A DNA stretch of 64,000 nucleotides. Source: Kryptolebias marmoratus (taxonomy: Eukaryota > Chordata > Actinopteri > Cyprinodontiformes > Rivulidae). The first letter of the stretch is position 1, and each line of letters starts with the position of its first letter. Location of the stretch: the NCBI RefSeq assembly GCF_001649575.2, contig NC_051434.1:18160524-18224523 (forward strand). Reading direction: 5' to 3'. The translations under genes and the position numbers were made by a program. Below the pieces are notes generated by a model, which searched no databases, was not told the DNA's origin, and saw nothing but the letters and a program-made list of their open reading frames with translations. Positions 25,015 to 36,994 of the stretch are shown piece by piece.

Positions 25015-26550
25015 TTTAAACCTCAGGCACAAAAAGTTGGCCGGCAATGTTCATTCCTTTGAAAAATGCAAGCCCTTTAATTGATTTATGCATTTACTTC
25101 TTTACATATTACCTAATCTATTGGACTATTTTTCATAGCTTCAAAATATGAAATTTAAAAACCTTTTTTATTCAAATCACAGGTGTGATGCAATAACTGT
25201 ACAGTAAAACAAAATTTTGCTCTTCACTGAATAAATGAAACTCCAAACCTTAAAAAAAATAAAAGTTGTGGAGTCATCACCTTTACTCAGACAAACTGGG
25301 CTGGCAGAAATCTGTGAAAATGAGCATGACTTTTCAACACTGTATCGTTTAGAGTGGAGGAGCTTGTCACTCTCCAAGATACTGACGTCCAATTTCAACA
25401 CATTATGCCCCTCCACCCTGTAACATGGTGCCATTTTGTGCTCATTTCAGAGATTTCTGTCAGACCAGCCAGTGTGTGACAATTACGATCTGAACTGAAC
25501 AGTACACATGCCATTTTTTGTTAACCAGCAATGAGGTGCATTAATGAGATCTCAATGGAGTCTACTTCTTTTGGCTCAAAGACGACGGCTGAAAAGTTCA
25601 TTTCACTCAAACGGAGCTGGATGGCAGAAGAACAGGATGGTTTATCGTTTAACATATTTCACATTTCTTTCACCTTTAGCGCTGTTCAATACTGTCTGAT
25701 GGCTGACCTTTAGTAGGAGAATGAGAAAGGCCTTTAACTGTAAGCACCCACTCACACACAAGTGAGGTGAAGCAGACATATACACACACACTCCTCTAAG
25801 GTCATAGCCCGAGGCAGTCAATAACAGTGGTGAGCTTTTGTGTTTGCCAATACTCCTCGGCAAACACTTCTCAGGTGCTGAAGACAAACATAGGGAGGAG
25901 CCTCTCGAATGCATCGATGGAAATACCCACACAATGACTCGCTGCCAGTTTGGATTTGAAAATGAAAATGTGACCCTGTCTTCTCTTATTGCAACCCCTG
26001 TGCTACATGTAAACTTGATTTAATGGGGCCTTTGACACGGAGCCATTGTTGCAGCGGGTTAAACATCCAGGCACACAGACAGGTAAACAAAGGGGAAAAC
26101 GGTCACATCAGCAGTGCAGTCTCACGCAGATACACACACACACACACACACATGCACACGGGTAGGAAAACACACGCAGAGCTGTGTGCGCACAGCCCCA
26201 AAATCCTGCAGAGAGGAACATTAAGTCATACAAACACCTTGAGTGTCAGCCTTGGCTGTGAAAGGGAGGGGAAGATGGATGGTCTCTAGCCTCGGCTGCT
26301 CAGGCAGTGATGAATGACCAGATAATTTCCAGGCCACACACACAAAGCGACACACACACTTAAACACATCTGTATGAACAGCACCTGTGACTGCAAAAAG
26401 AAAAACGCACTAAAACGCGCATATACCCTAAATTTGCAGAATTCACAGTTGGGGTAAAATAAATAAATATACCCACAAAACATATTCACATTGACTAATG
26501 CACAGCAATAATTTATCCCTTCACAATGGATTACAACTTTCTTACAATGT
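25015..26550. other. Non-coding; CA microsatellite at 26131-26154
   Basis: AT-rich DNA with a (CA)n tract and several CA-rich patches (25750-25800, 26330-26370). No gene was recognised. Confidence 0.45.
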
Positions 26551-26559
26551 AAAGAATTA

Positions 26560-26900
26560 GCCAGAACGTGGGCAGTCTTTGCAGAGTCTTAGTGAAGTCT
26601 TCAGGTGCATATTAAGGACTCAATGGGCTCCCTATTCTGTGAGATAGAGTGCAATCAGTTCATGGTGTGTTTGAGCATGCACAAAACTTTTGTAGCAAAG
26701 TTCTGGTGGTTTATCACTGTGGTGGCAGCGTATCAGAATCAAGGGGAAGCATGGTGGCAGAGGTGGCAGCATATATGCGCTCTTAATAAATGAGCTACAG
26801 TCCACAGTTTCAAAGTGTCATATCAAGGCATGGTGAGGACACAGGAGAGCAGCTTGCGGACACAGAAAATAGCTGGGGAAACCAAAAACCAACCAAAACC
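26560..26900 (+). repeat. Family D dispersed repeat, copy 2
   Basis: Contains 'gcagagtcttagtgaagtct', 'tattaaggactcaatgggct', 'gagcatgcacaaaact', 'tggtttatcactgtggtggc' and 'gacacagaaaatagctggg'. The same ordered blocks occur near 9.0 kb and 33.5 kb. Confidence 0.6.
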
Positions 26901-27149
26901 AATACATCATTGGCACAAAAACCTTGAAGAGGCAAATGTTTTGTTGAGACTTTATCCTTCCGAACAGGTTTTATTAAGGATACTGTTTTGGCACATACCA
27001 CATGACTTACATCTGGAGGGGTGTACAACCTGGAAATAACTTCTCAAAATTCATAGCAGTTCAAGCTACAGTTTGAGTTTTACAGAAGAAAAATAATAGT
27101 AGGCTGTTTCTATAAGCTTTAGATGAGTTGAGTGTGTTTTGAGATCAAC

Positions 27150-27182
<33 letters not shown>

Positions 27183-28014
27183 ATATATATNNNNNNNNNN
27201 NNNNNNNNNNNNNNNNNNNNNNNNNNNNNNNNNNNNNNNNNNNNNNNNNNNNNNNNNNNNNNNNNNNNNNNNNNNNNNNNNNNNNNNNNNNNNNNNNNNN
27301 NNNNNNNNNNNNNNNNNNNNNNNNNNNNNNNNNNNNNNNNNNNNNNNNNNNNNNNNNNNNNNNNNNNNNNNNNNNNNNNNNNNNNNNNNNNNNNNNNNNN
27401 NNNNNNNNNNNNNNNNNNNNNNNNNNNNNNNNNNNNNNNNNNNNNNNNNNNNNNNNNNNNNNNNNNNNNNNNNNNNNNNNNNNNNNNNNNNNNNNNNNNN
27501 NNNNNNNNNNNNNNNNNNNNNNNNNNNNNNNNNNNNNNNNNNNNNNNNNNNNNNNNNNNNNNNNNNNNNNNNNNNNNNNNNNNNNNNNNNNNNNNNNNNN
27601 NNNNNNNNNNNNNNNNNNNNNNNNNNNNNNNNNNNNNNNNNNNNNNNNNNNNNNNNNNNNNNNNNNNNNNNNNNNNNNNNNNNNNNNNNNNNNNNNNNNN
27701 NNNNNNNNNNNNNNNNNNNNNNNNNNNNNNNNNNNNNNNNNNNNNNNNNNNNNNNNNNNNNNNNNNNNNNNNNNNNNNNNNNNNNNNNNNNNNNNNNNNN
27801 NNNNNNNNNNNNNNNNNNNNNNNNNNNNNNNNNNNNNNNNNNNNNNNNNNNNNNNNNNNNNNNNNNNNNNNNNNNNNNNNNNNNNNNNNNNNNNNNNNNN
27901 NNNNNNNNNNNNNNNNNNNNNNNNNNNNNNNNNNNNNNNNNNNNNNNNNNNNNNNNNNNNNNNNNNNNNNNNNNNNNNNNNNNNNNNNNNNNNNNNNNNN
28001 NNNNNNNNNNNNNN

Positions 28015-28057
<43 letters not shown>
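27150..28057. repeat. (TA)n microsatellite enclosing an assembly gap
   Basis: TA repeats at 27150-27190 and 28015-28057 flank 824 Ns (27191-28014). The apparent 306-333 codon frames across this region are built from Ns and Tyr-Ile repeats and mean nothing. The true array length is unknown. Confidence 0.98.
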
Positions 28058-28059
<2 letters not shown>

Positions 28060-28060
<1 letters not shown>

Positions 28061-28620
28061 TGTAACTTTTATTGCGAAGGACTGTAAGGAAGTTCTGTGA
28101 GTTTTGCTGCAGTGGGGAAAAAACAAATAGTCCACCTTGAACTGGTTCAAGAAAATGTGTTGTGTTGACTTTAATAGTTTATTGAGAAAAAGGGCTCCTA
28201 TAACCCTAGGCTATAATAGTGATCAATAAATTCAGGAGCTCAATGGGATTACTGCTTTAGTCTTAAAACGTTTTTGACATGTTCTCAGCATTTTGACTTT
28301 ATTCCATGATTTCTTTTAAATTTCTTTTCAACATGTGACTTCAATCAAACTTCCTCCTCACTTTTGTTTCTTGTTGTAACACACTGTTAGACAATGAGCC
28401 TCATTCTCTGTACTCGTGATTAAATTGAATTATACTTAAAGAAACTTTTCCTGAGCCTGTAATTGCTTGACTTACAACCAACTTAACCCGCTTTCTTTCT
28501 TTCTTTGTTTCTTTCTGAACTGCATGGATTGGTTTATTTGAACACATTACTACTTTTTTTTCCTTTTTACATAGATGCACACACTGAATAAATCCATATA
28601 CCCTCATAACTTGCAGAGAA
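28060..28620. other. Non-coding, no gene seen
   Basis: AT-rich, with a short TTTC run near 28493-28515. Nothing was recognised. Confidence 0.4.
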
Positions 28621-28633
28621 GGATTGTCCGACC

Positions 28634-28789
28634 CAGTGGTTCCCAACCCTGGCTCTCGAGAAACACTATCCTGCATGTTTTTATTTTTTCCCTGCTGTTC
28701 AGCAGGTCTTCAAGTGCTGCAGAAGCCCGTTAATCACTCACTCATTCAAATCAGGTGTCAAAGCAGGGAAGCTGGGTTGGGAATCACTG
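28634..28789. mobile_element. hAT-type MITE (156 bp)
   Basis: Starts CAGTGGTTCCCAACCCTGG and ends with its near complement (...GGGTTGGGAATCACTG), the terminal repeat class of non-autonomous hAT elements. The flanking octamers GTCCGACC and GTCTAGCC agree at 5 of 8 positions, consistent with a decayed 8-bp target duplication. No coding capacity. Confidence 0.8.
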
Positions 28790-28829
28790 GTCTAGCCAAC
28801 TGTTTTGCAGCCACTTAAACTGGCATCTC

Positions 28830-30340
28830 ACTTATCTCCCTCATTCTCAATTGTCAGAGTTAAATATGCAGGGCTAGAATATTATGTTGTGCTGCTGATT
28901 ACACCAATAAATCTCTATGGGTTGATTTTTCCATGATAATAAATGGACTTTCCCAGATCTCAAAGAACAACCCAATTGATTACCATCATACAGCTTCTCG
29001 CATTGACTTTGACTCTGCTATAAATTAGAGACATCAGCCAATGTTACACGTTATTTTATGACTGGGCTCGTTCAGTAATCAAAACAGTATTTCATCCTAT
29101 AACAGTTAGCCGCTATTACAGCAGATAACTGTAATTTATGTACTTGCACAGTGCTGTTATCAACTGAACAATTCTGCTCCCGGATGCTTTCATGACATGT
29201 CAAAACACACAGAGAAGCAGCTTAAGGATAGGATACAAGACAACTGTTTTGTTCTGCGGATGCATGAAGCGACTGAGAAGTGTGTCAGAGTCCTTGATTG
29301 AAGGAGGATTTGCTTTTGTGAAGATGCAGAGCCCACGCAGGCCTATCAATCAGAATCACTAACACTAGTTTTTGGCATATAGATCTGCAATTAGAAGGCT
29401 GTGGTGATCTGCTCAAACAAAACTCAGGCTTGAGCTCAACAATGAAATGGTAGGCATCGCTTTCATGATAAACGAACAACATAATCTTCAAACAAATATT
29501 CTCAACGGCTACTGTTGTGAGACTCAGTGATTTGAATTTAGACCAATCAAACAACTCAGGAAGGAATTAAGCAAGGTATTCCTCTAGATCTTCTTCACAT
29601 TTGCTATGTTATTAAGGTGCTAATGCATACGTGTTAAAGTACCTATATAAGTTTTTGGCTTCCATCATAATTTTTCATACACTACTCCTATACAGCTTTG
29701 GAAAAACCCTTGCATAAACTATAACAAAATGTGTTGCTCATTCGTGAATAGAGTGCTATGGCTTTCCATAGCAGTACATCAAACAATGTTGACAAAATTC
29801 CACATGCATAATTTGATTTTGAGTGAGAAAACCCAGCCTTCTTTGGAGCTTTACAACTCACGCATACTTTGCAATAGAAACATTATTAGAAGTTTAAACA
29901 GGTCACAGACATGACTTAAACAGCATTTTGATACATTTAACATGTTTAACACAATCAGAGTTTGAGTTTTATGAATTTTAAAGATTTTGTCACAGGATTG
30001 TTTATATTTTAGTCCTATAAACTTTCCACTTCTCAAACAGTTTATTTATCAAAATCCAGGCATTTATGTCTCCTTTTACCCAGTGTGTCTCTTACTGGTA
30101 TTAGACTTATTATTTTCTCTCACAATCTCCCAGAGTGCAGAAGGCGCACATCCAAACTCTCAATGGTTTCCATTCTACCAGGCAAATTAAAACGGACAAG
30201 GGTGACAGTTCAGGAATGTTTTCAATACAACCTTTCACACAGTAATTGTTTGAGGCTCACCTTCTACTCTGTATTTCTGTCTGCCTGTCTCATTAGAAAT
30301 CCTTGACAGCACTCTTAATAAGACAGGAAGACAGACACAG
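28830..30340. other. Non-coding, repeat-poor stretch
   Basis: No recognised repeat, gene or RNA. 28830-29290 is notably free of low-complexity sequence for this window. Confidence 0.4.
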
Positions 30341-30352
30341 GAGTGTGATTAT

Positions 30353-30382
30353 CATGATGACCCATGATGACCCATGATGACC
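30353..30382. repeat. Three perfect copies of a 10-bp unit
   Basis: CATGATGACC repeated three times head to tail without change. Confidence 0.95.
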
Positions 30383-30716
30383 CTGGCAGCAGCTTTAAGG
30401 TTTTTTGGTTTTGTTTAGGTTTGTTTTTATCTTGGCTCTGTTTACACTTCTTATACAATTATTACATTAAAATGGCTGCATATATATCCTTTATAATATA
30501 TAAACTGTTTTACCTATGAATACAACAGACACAAATCCAAAATCTCATGTCAGTTTTAACTTGCCTCAATTGTACTCGAGATTTTCAGTTTTTATATAAG
30601 CTTTGATCCTTTTTAGGGTGAAATTAATAAGCTTACAAATATTTAGAACTACATGTGCGGTAGGTTTTGTCCAAGTAGTCTTAGGGTTGTGGTAATTTGC
30701 ACATAGTTACACATAC

Positions 30717-30717
30717 C

Positions 30718-30792
<75 letters not shown>

Positions 30793-30814
30793 ATATGTAT
30801 GTATGTGTGTGTGT
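30717..30814. repeat. Compound (TA)n/(TG)n microsatellite
   Basis: A pure TA tract (about 30724-30775) runs into TG repeats, then GTAT/GTGT. Four overlapping open frames across it are artefacts of the repeat. Confidence 0.97.
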
Positions 30815-31075
30815 TTTTTGTTTTTTCCTCCAACGTCAGGACAGCCAGAAAACAACGAAGAGATGATTTTCTCTTCAGTGGGAGGAATGGCACGTTGTAC
30901 ATACACCCAAACCAGATGAAATGCTTTGCAGAGTAGCTCCAATCCAAAATGATCAGAGATTTCAGCAGTTTAATTGCAGAAAAAGTGTGTTGCCATGGAA
31001 ACTAAGACCTAGCAGTTGTCCAGAAAGCAAAACAAAACTAAAGATGCAAATAAAGTCAGAGCAAGAAAATAGGAA

Positions 31076-31108
31076 AAAATAAATAAATGAATAAATAAAT
31101 AAATAAAG
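31076..31108. repeat. (AAAT)n microsatellite
   Basis: About eight AAAT units with one interruption (ATGA). Confidence 0.9.
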
Positions 31109-31119
31109 AGGAGAACAGA

Positions 31120-31850
31120 GCCAACATATGAGGAAACCACAAAATTAATTGAGATACTGTAAGGCCATAGAAGTCCTTAACGAGACCAGAGTAGCGGCAC
31201 AAAGCTGACCTTTAAAAATCCACCGTCTGCTCCTTGTGATTCCTGTTCACATCTCACACAAGGTTTCATGATCGTAGCAGCATGCAAAACAAAACTCGCA
31301 GCAGCCTCAGTCTCAGCCTGTTCTCGGAGCAAGTGGAAGACTTAGCGGGATACTTGTGATTCTTTAATGAACCATCTGTCTCATCAGCTCAACATCACTA
31401 CTTTATTTATTTATTTTCCAAAGATGCCTGACATTGACAGAACTGGATATCTCCAAATGTTAACACGCGGGGCTTTTTTTTTTTTTTTTTTCTCTCTTTA
31501 GTCATTAGGAATGACAGAAAGCAGGGAGCATATGTGTGGTTTAAAGTTTCCCTTTCAAGGAAAACAAATAAGATAATAAAGAGAAGAAACAGGAGATTCA
31601 GAGAATGGAAGGTTCCTTTAATTAAATTGTTAACCATGTCTTGTGGTGCAGTGATGTTCACTTCAGAATAAAACCGGGAGAAATCTGTTGCCCTGTGGGT
31701 GGAGGTAATAACTAGACTTAAAAAGCCACAGTCAGTCTGCACTGCTGGAGATGGAGCCACAAGTCAACTGCCTTGACCCTTTTAACAAAAGGGATAGAAA
31801 TAGAAAAACATCACCAGAAAAGAAGATTTTGCCTTCAGAGTGTTTTTCTG
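31120..31850. other. Non-coding, no gene seen
   Basis: Contains a poly-T tract at 31473-31490. The 117-codon minus-strand frame runs through it (a run of Lys) and is not supported as a gene. Confidence 0.4.
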
Positions 31851-31860
31851 TTTTTTAGAC

Positions 31861-31956
31861 CCCTTTCACACTGGATGACGACCCCGCTCCTCTCCACGAC
31901 CTACGAGAACATAGCTGGATTGCAGCAAATTGGGAAAACTTCTTCCAGTGTGAAGG
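31861..31956. mobile_element. Possible small MITE (about 96 bp)
   Basis: Ends CCCTTTCACACTGGATG and CTTCCAGTGTGAAGG are near-complementary terminal inverted repeats of about 14 bp. The 'TTTCACACTG' terminus resembles known fish MITE ends. No clear target duplication is visible. Confidence 0.5.
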
Positions 31957-31999
31957 TAATGGTGACACTGCTGCTCTCTTAGTACTCAGTAAATAGGTT

Positions 32000-33395
32000 T
32001 TCTCTGTTGCTTTCTGCATCTCTGAGATGCTGTCGCCACTCTTTCTACACCCACCGTGGCACGACTTTCTCGGACTGTGTCGGGATGTAGCTGCTCGCAA
32101 GATCGTGCCATGCCAGTATAACGCCACGGGAATCCCATTAGCACTGGGTTATTTCCCAAATCTTGTTGCAGTCATGGTTGTAGCCTAGAAATTAGGCCAG
32201 CGAGGACATTCCTGCTTTAAATTCTCAAAGACCAAGCCACCCCAATGTGTGTGGGACCCACATCATGTCACTGATGCCACTACTCTCCACGTTGAATCCC
32301 GGTCGGCTACAAGCACTTTAATAAACCACCACAACTTCATTACATTGGTTTAGCTCATGTTGAAAACCAATTGTGGACAAATCAGACTTAATGGGGAGAC
32401 ACTGTGTTTTTAATACACACCTGAAGACCTACTGCACCTAAGACCCTGCAAGGACCATCCATGTTCAGGCTGACTCTTTACGTTGTAGCAGCGAAGGCAG
32501 TCAGTGTGAGGGGCGCCTTTGGTGCAGCAGGAAAACAGTGACGTTTCTCACAGGGGACCTAATTCTGAACCTCTGCATTCTTCAACTTTTGCTGAACTGA
32601 GAATATTAAAGCAAGCAGACGACAGTGTTGACATTTTCAACATTTCAGTTGCCGAAATGGTTCTATTCAACTTGTTTGGTTTTTTTTTTCATTAGTTTTA
32701 AAAAACCGAAAATAAAGAAATGGATTTGTCACCAAGACGTTTTCTTCATTAGGATAATGTTCATTCAGGTAATTACTGTAAATCAAGTGAGAATAATTCC
32801 CCCATTAGTTTTGACATCAACTGACTTGCTTATATAAACAAGGAAAACACTTAATTTATTTGATTTTGTTTATTTTTTGTGTGCAAATAACTTCCTTGTT
32901 AGTAGATTAGAGTTTTGGTGAGGTGCTTCTTGAATTGATTGTACTTCAAATTCTCTTTGATTGAACATAGTTAATTTTAAATATCACATTCATCTGTCAA
33001 TTCTTTCTAATCAGAGAAAACACCCTTTTTTTGTTCTTTAAAGAAGGAAGAAGACTTGAAAATACATAACCTGCTGGAATTCTTGCATAGATTTGTTTAA
33101 GGTTTGTGCCATGGGAAGTAGCCGATAAAGATATAAGTTGTCACACCAATGCTGAAGCTGTGTAACTATTCATTGTGCTTTTCCGCACAGCCTTCAAAGT
33201 AAAAACCATTTAACCATTTAAGATTTTTGAACAAAAAATATATAAATCTATTTAAAATTTATTAAAATCAACATATTGGAACTCATTTAAGTCCAAAAAT
33301 GCCATGTTCATTTTCCCATATCCAGTCTTAGATTTACTTGTTGATAGAGAAAAGATGACAGTTAAAACGAATGGCTCCTAAAGAGGCATTCATTT
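32000..33395. other. Non-coding, no gene seen
   Basis: The first 560 bp are more GC-rich than the rest but carry no recognised repeat or exon. The remainder is AT-rich. Confidence 0.4.
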
Positions 33396-33404
33396 CAACA
33401 TAAA

Positions 33405-33760
33405 GTGAATGCCTTGATGGTTTTTGCAGGGTCTTCGTGAGGTCTTCTTGTGTTTATTAAGAGTACATTCGGCTTTTTATTATGTGCATAATATGTCCAC
33501 AATAGTTCTGAGCACACAAAAAATATTCATAGTGAAAATGTAGTGGTTTATCATCATGGTGGGAGTGTATCATGGTGTTGGGTAGGGTGTGGTGGAGTGT
33601 AGTGGCAGTATCTCCATGAAGCAGGGTCTGTGTGTCCCATTGTGGCTTATTAACTGTGTCAGCCTGATGCCTCAGCTATGACTGATTGTTACAAAGTCAT
33701 GTAACCCACCTCACACAGATGTGATGTCTGTGGCAATAGCGTCATGCTAGCATGACATGA
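33405..33760 (+). repeat. Family D dispersed repeat, copy 3
   Basis: Contains 'gcagggtcttcgtgaggtct', 'tgagcacacaaaa', 'tagtggtttatcatcatggt', 'tgatgcctcagctatgactg', 'gatgtgatgtctgtggc' and 'gcgtcatgctagcatg'. Matches 8890-9260 and 26560-26900 in order. Confidence 0.6.
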
Positions 33761-34204
33761 TCTTCTAGGGCCACTGTCCTCAAACCGTGGTACTCAAGAT
33801 TCCTCTAGTGGTGCACAGAAGAAGTTTTAGTGTAAACTATTTTCAAGTGAAATAACAAGGTAATCATATGCTGGACTGCAATCCAAGGTTTCAAAGCAAA
33901 GATAGCCAAAAATATGAGTCATATTATAATCTTGGCTCCAAATGGAAGCTTCTCAAAACAAAGGTGCAATAAAAAGCTTTTCTAAAACATTAGTGGGTAA
34001 TGCTTAGCGTCAACTTAAGCAAGATCACTTCCCTTTTTTAAGCAACAAATGGTGCAAAACAGCAAGAAAATTAGATTCAAGTTCTCTTCTCAAATTTGTA
34101 CTCAGTTCTTTTATGGCAGCAAAAGAGCTTCCATCTCTCTCAAAGTGTAACGAACAATCCAAGAAAGGTAGCTTGTTGTGTTTGGCATCCTCCATAGTAA
34201 ACTT

Positions 34205-34325
34205 GCAACTAAAGAAGCCTCATAGATGAGAGGTGAAATGTGTCCAAGAAACAAAAAAAAAAGAAGTCCAGTTGCCTTTCATGTAAGCACTTAGGATTGT
34301 TGTGTTCTGGATGATTGAGAATCCA
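34205..34325 (+). repeat. Dispersed repeat fragment, class uncertain
   Basis: 'aaagaagcctcatagatgag', 'aggtgaaatgtgtccaagaa', 'agtccagttgcctt' and 'ctggatgattgagaatccac' follow a pattern I recall from many fish genomes, possibly a LINE or Penelope-like end. No coding part is present. Confidence 0.45.
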
Positions 34326-34339
34326 CTCTAAGGTATCAT

Positions 34340-35190
34340 CCATGAGACTTCTGTGAAATGCTTGTGTGTAATTTTTGGTATATTAGTAACACCCTCTGTT
34401 TTTTGGAGCAGATGCTTACTTGCCTGTTTTACCTTTTCAAGTCTCCAAAAAATGACAAATAAAAATGTTTTCATCACCATGATCATAATCACAATATCTT
34501 GAATTTTAAAAGAGTGTACAGGAGCGAAAGAAAAAAAAAAGTGCATCCAGAGGTTTTTAGGTAATAGAAAGTCAGCAGAGCTACTACCCCGTCACTGCTC
34601 ACCCGCCCTTGACCTCTTTATGAAGACAGACCGTGCAGCTGGGTCAGCTGAGGAACCTCTGTGACCCCCACAGACAGCTCCTCACTTCCCAACATGCAAA
34701 TGAGCTCGGTAGCTCTGCCCTGGCATGTGTTCAGTGGAAATTTCAGTGACACCTCCATCTGTTTAGGAAGATGGAGGGAGAAGGGGAGGAGCAGGTGGAG
34801 GTGGAAGAAGAAGAGAAAAATGAACAAATTAGCCTAATAGCTCCAAACATCTTCATTAAATTGTTCTATATTGTGCATTAACACCACACAGACTTCTGTT
34901 TCCTTTGTGCTATTTTTTTATGTTTTATTTTTTGATATAATGGGGCGCTTTGATTTCATGACATTTTGTCAACTTATATGAGAGTGGTTAAGGTCTTTGT
35001 AACTGTATTACACAGGATGAACTCTGCGAGCCACAAGTCATTTCTTGCACATACATCATTGTATACAACCCACTCCTTAAGAAATGAACTAGCTCTGAAA
35101 AGTGTATGTGATTTATACTGTATGTGAGTGTAATACAAACCAGTCCTGACCCACTACAGCCTGGGGAAAAAAACAAGCCCTAAGTGTAAA
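34340..35190. other. Non-coding, no gene seen
   Basis: AT-rich, with a purine-rich patch at 34770-34825. Nothing was recognised. Confidence 0.4.
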
Positions 35191-35199
35191 TACAGTATA

Positions 35200-36575
35200 C
35201 AGCAAATCCAAAAGAGTTAAGATGTTGCATAAAATGTAAATAAAAATAGAGTGCAATGATTCACAGATCTTATAAACCCAGATTTTATTCACAGTAAACT
35301 TATCAAATATTTAAACCTTGTACAGTTAAAAAAAAGGTAATTTTGAACTTTATGGCATCAACACATCTGAATAAAGTTAGGACAGGTCCATGTTTCCCTC
35401 TGTGAAGCCTCCCCTCTTCTTTAATCAACATTGTAAACGTCTAGGAACTAAGAAGAGCAGCTGCTGGAGGCTTTAGGAAATGTTGTCTCATTCTGGTCTG
35501 ATGGAGGATTTGAGATGTTCAACAGCCCTGTGGTTTTGCTGGATTTCTTTGTTTCACAATGAATGAGGTCCCCGACTCTTCTACTATGAAGTCATGCTGT
35601 TGTAATGAATGCATGAAATATGAAACTTGTTTTGAGAAAGATGTCATCTGGATGTATATAATTTTCTGCACTGATGGGGCCTTTCTAGATGTGTAAGCTG
35701 CCCATGCCAGAGGCACAAATGCACCCCCATACAATCAGAGAGGCAGGCTTCTGAGCTGTGCGCTGACAGCAAGGTAGTCTGTAGTTTCCAAAAGAGAGTT
35801 TCAAATGTTGACTTATCTGTCTACAGAACAGTTTCCCACTTTGCCTCAGTCCATTTTAAATGAGCTTTGGTCCAGAGGAGACAGCAGAGTTTCTGAATGG
35901 TGTTCAAACATGGCTTCTTCTTTGCATGATAGAGCTTTAAGCTGTACTTGATGATAGCAGGGCAAACTGTGTTTACAGACAATGATTTGTGGAAGTGTCC
36001 CTGAGTCCATGCAGTGATGTCCAGAACAGAATCAGACCTGGTTGTAATGCAGTGGCCCCTGAGGGCCCAAAGATCACAGAGATCCAACATTGACTTTCAG
36101 CCTTGTTTTTTGAGCTCAGAAATTTTTCAAGATTCTTGAAATCTTTTGATAATATTATAAACGAAAGATGATCAAAGTCTTCCCAATTTTCCGTTGAGGA
36201 ACAATACTCTGAAGTTGTTCAACTAGTTTTAGATGTAGTTTTTTGCAGAGAAGTGAACGTATGTCCTTCTTCACTTTTGAGAGATTCAGCCTCTTTAAAA
36301 TGTTTTTTTTATACCCAGTCCTCGTACTGACCTGTTACTGATTAATTTAATTTTGTTTCCCTTGTCCTAACTTATTTAAGATGTGTTGGAGCCATAAAAA
36401 GCAAAATTACCTACTTTTGTTTTCCCTAAAAATAGTAGTTTTTTAATTTAAATATTTGATGTGATTACTATAATACATCATAAATAAAATATGGTTTTAT
36501 GAAATTTGCAAATAATTTCAATTTGTTTTTATCTTACATTTTACACAATGTCCTGACATTTTGGAAATGGGGTTG
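35200..36575 (-). mobile_element. Near full-length, inactive Tc1-like transposon
   Basis: 1376 bp between TA dinucleotides (35198-35199 and 36576-36577), as expected for Tc1/mariner. The two ends are inverted repeats of roughly 100 bp, clearly diverged (roughly three quarters identical by eye). The left one contains 'gcataaaatgtaaataaaaa' and the right one ends 'aaatggggttg'. The transposase lies on the minus strand. Its DNA-binding and linker part is readable at 35821-36090 (e.g. KKPCLNTIQKLCCLLWTKAH and HLKWTEAKWETVL). There the Trp codon expected just before the first catalytic Asp block has become TAG. Central fragments continue at 35519-35734 with frameshifts. Catalytically dead but structurally almost complete. 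It could only move if a relative supplied transposase. Confidence 0.85.
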
Positions 36576-36766
36576 TACAATAGTATGCAAAAAGTTTTAA
36601 AACACCCTGGTTTTTTTTCTACCTTTTTTCTTGTAATTTTTTAAAGTGGTCATAATCAATGTGGTTGCAGGCTTTTTGAAGGTACCTCTATTTTTTTTTT
36701 TGGCCCTTGGCTTAATTTGGAGTCAGTTCCAAAACTCCAGACCTGAAAAATGCATCATTTAGCGCA

Positions 36767-36989
36767 CAGGCGTCAAACTCCATTCCTCGAGGACCGCTCT
36801 CCTGCATGTTTTAGATGTGGTTCTTGCTTTAAAACACCTGGTTTAAATGGATGTCTTGTTGCCGTGCTCCTGGAGAACTTGATGATTTGATGAGGAGGTG
36901 ATTAAACCATTTGAATCAGGTGTGTTGGAGCAGAAAAACCTAAAACTCCTAGGACAGCAGCCCTCGAGGCCTGGAGTTTGACACCCCTG
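36767..36989. mobile_element. hAT-like MITE (223 bp)
   Basis: Inverted ends: CAGGCGTCAAACTCCATTCC at the left and the complement of CAGGGGTGTCAAACTCCAGG at the right. Flanking octamers TTAGCGCA and ATCATGCA agree at only 4 of 8, so the duplication is uncertain. The interior has a second symmetric block ('cctcgagg' near both ends). No coding capacity. Confidence 0.75.
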
Positions 36990-36994
36990 ATCAT

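Noticed and set aside
27132..28150. Open frames of 306-333 codons on both strands
   Set aside because: They consist of Ns and Tyr-Ile repeats from a TA microsatellite. Artefacts of an assembly gap.
30697..30947. Four overlapping 66-97 codon frames
   Set aside because: They are read through a TA/TG microsatellite (Ile-Tyr and Cys-Val runs).
31407..31760. 117-codon minus-strand frame
   Set aside because: Includes a Lys run from a poly-T tract; no conserved domain or gene context.
33775..33840. hAT-like end ('gtcctcaaaccgtggtac')
   Set aside because: Only one weak end could be seen and no matching inverted end, so it was not listed as an element.
34211..34250. Hammerhead-ribozyme-like text ('gatgag' ... 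'gaaa')
   Set aside because: The required CUGANGA core is not present and the stems do not pair; treated as a dispersed repeat fragment.
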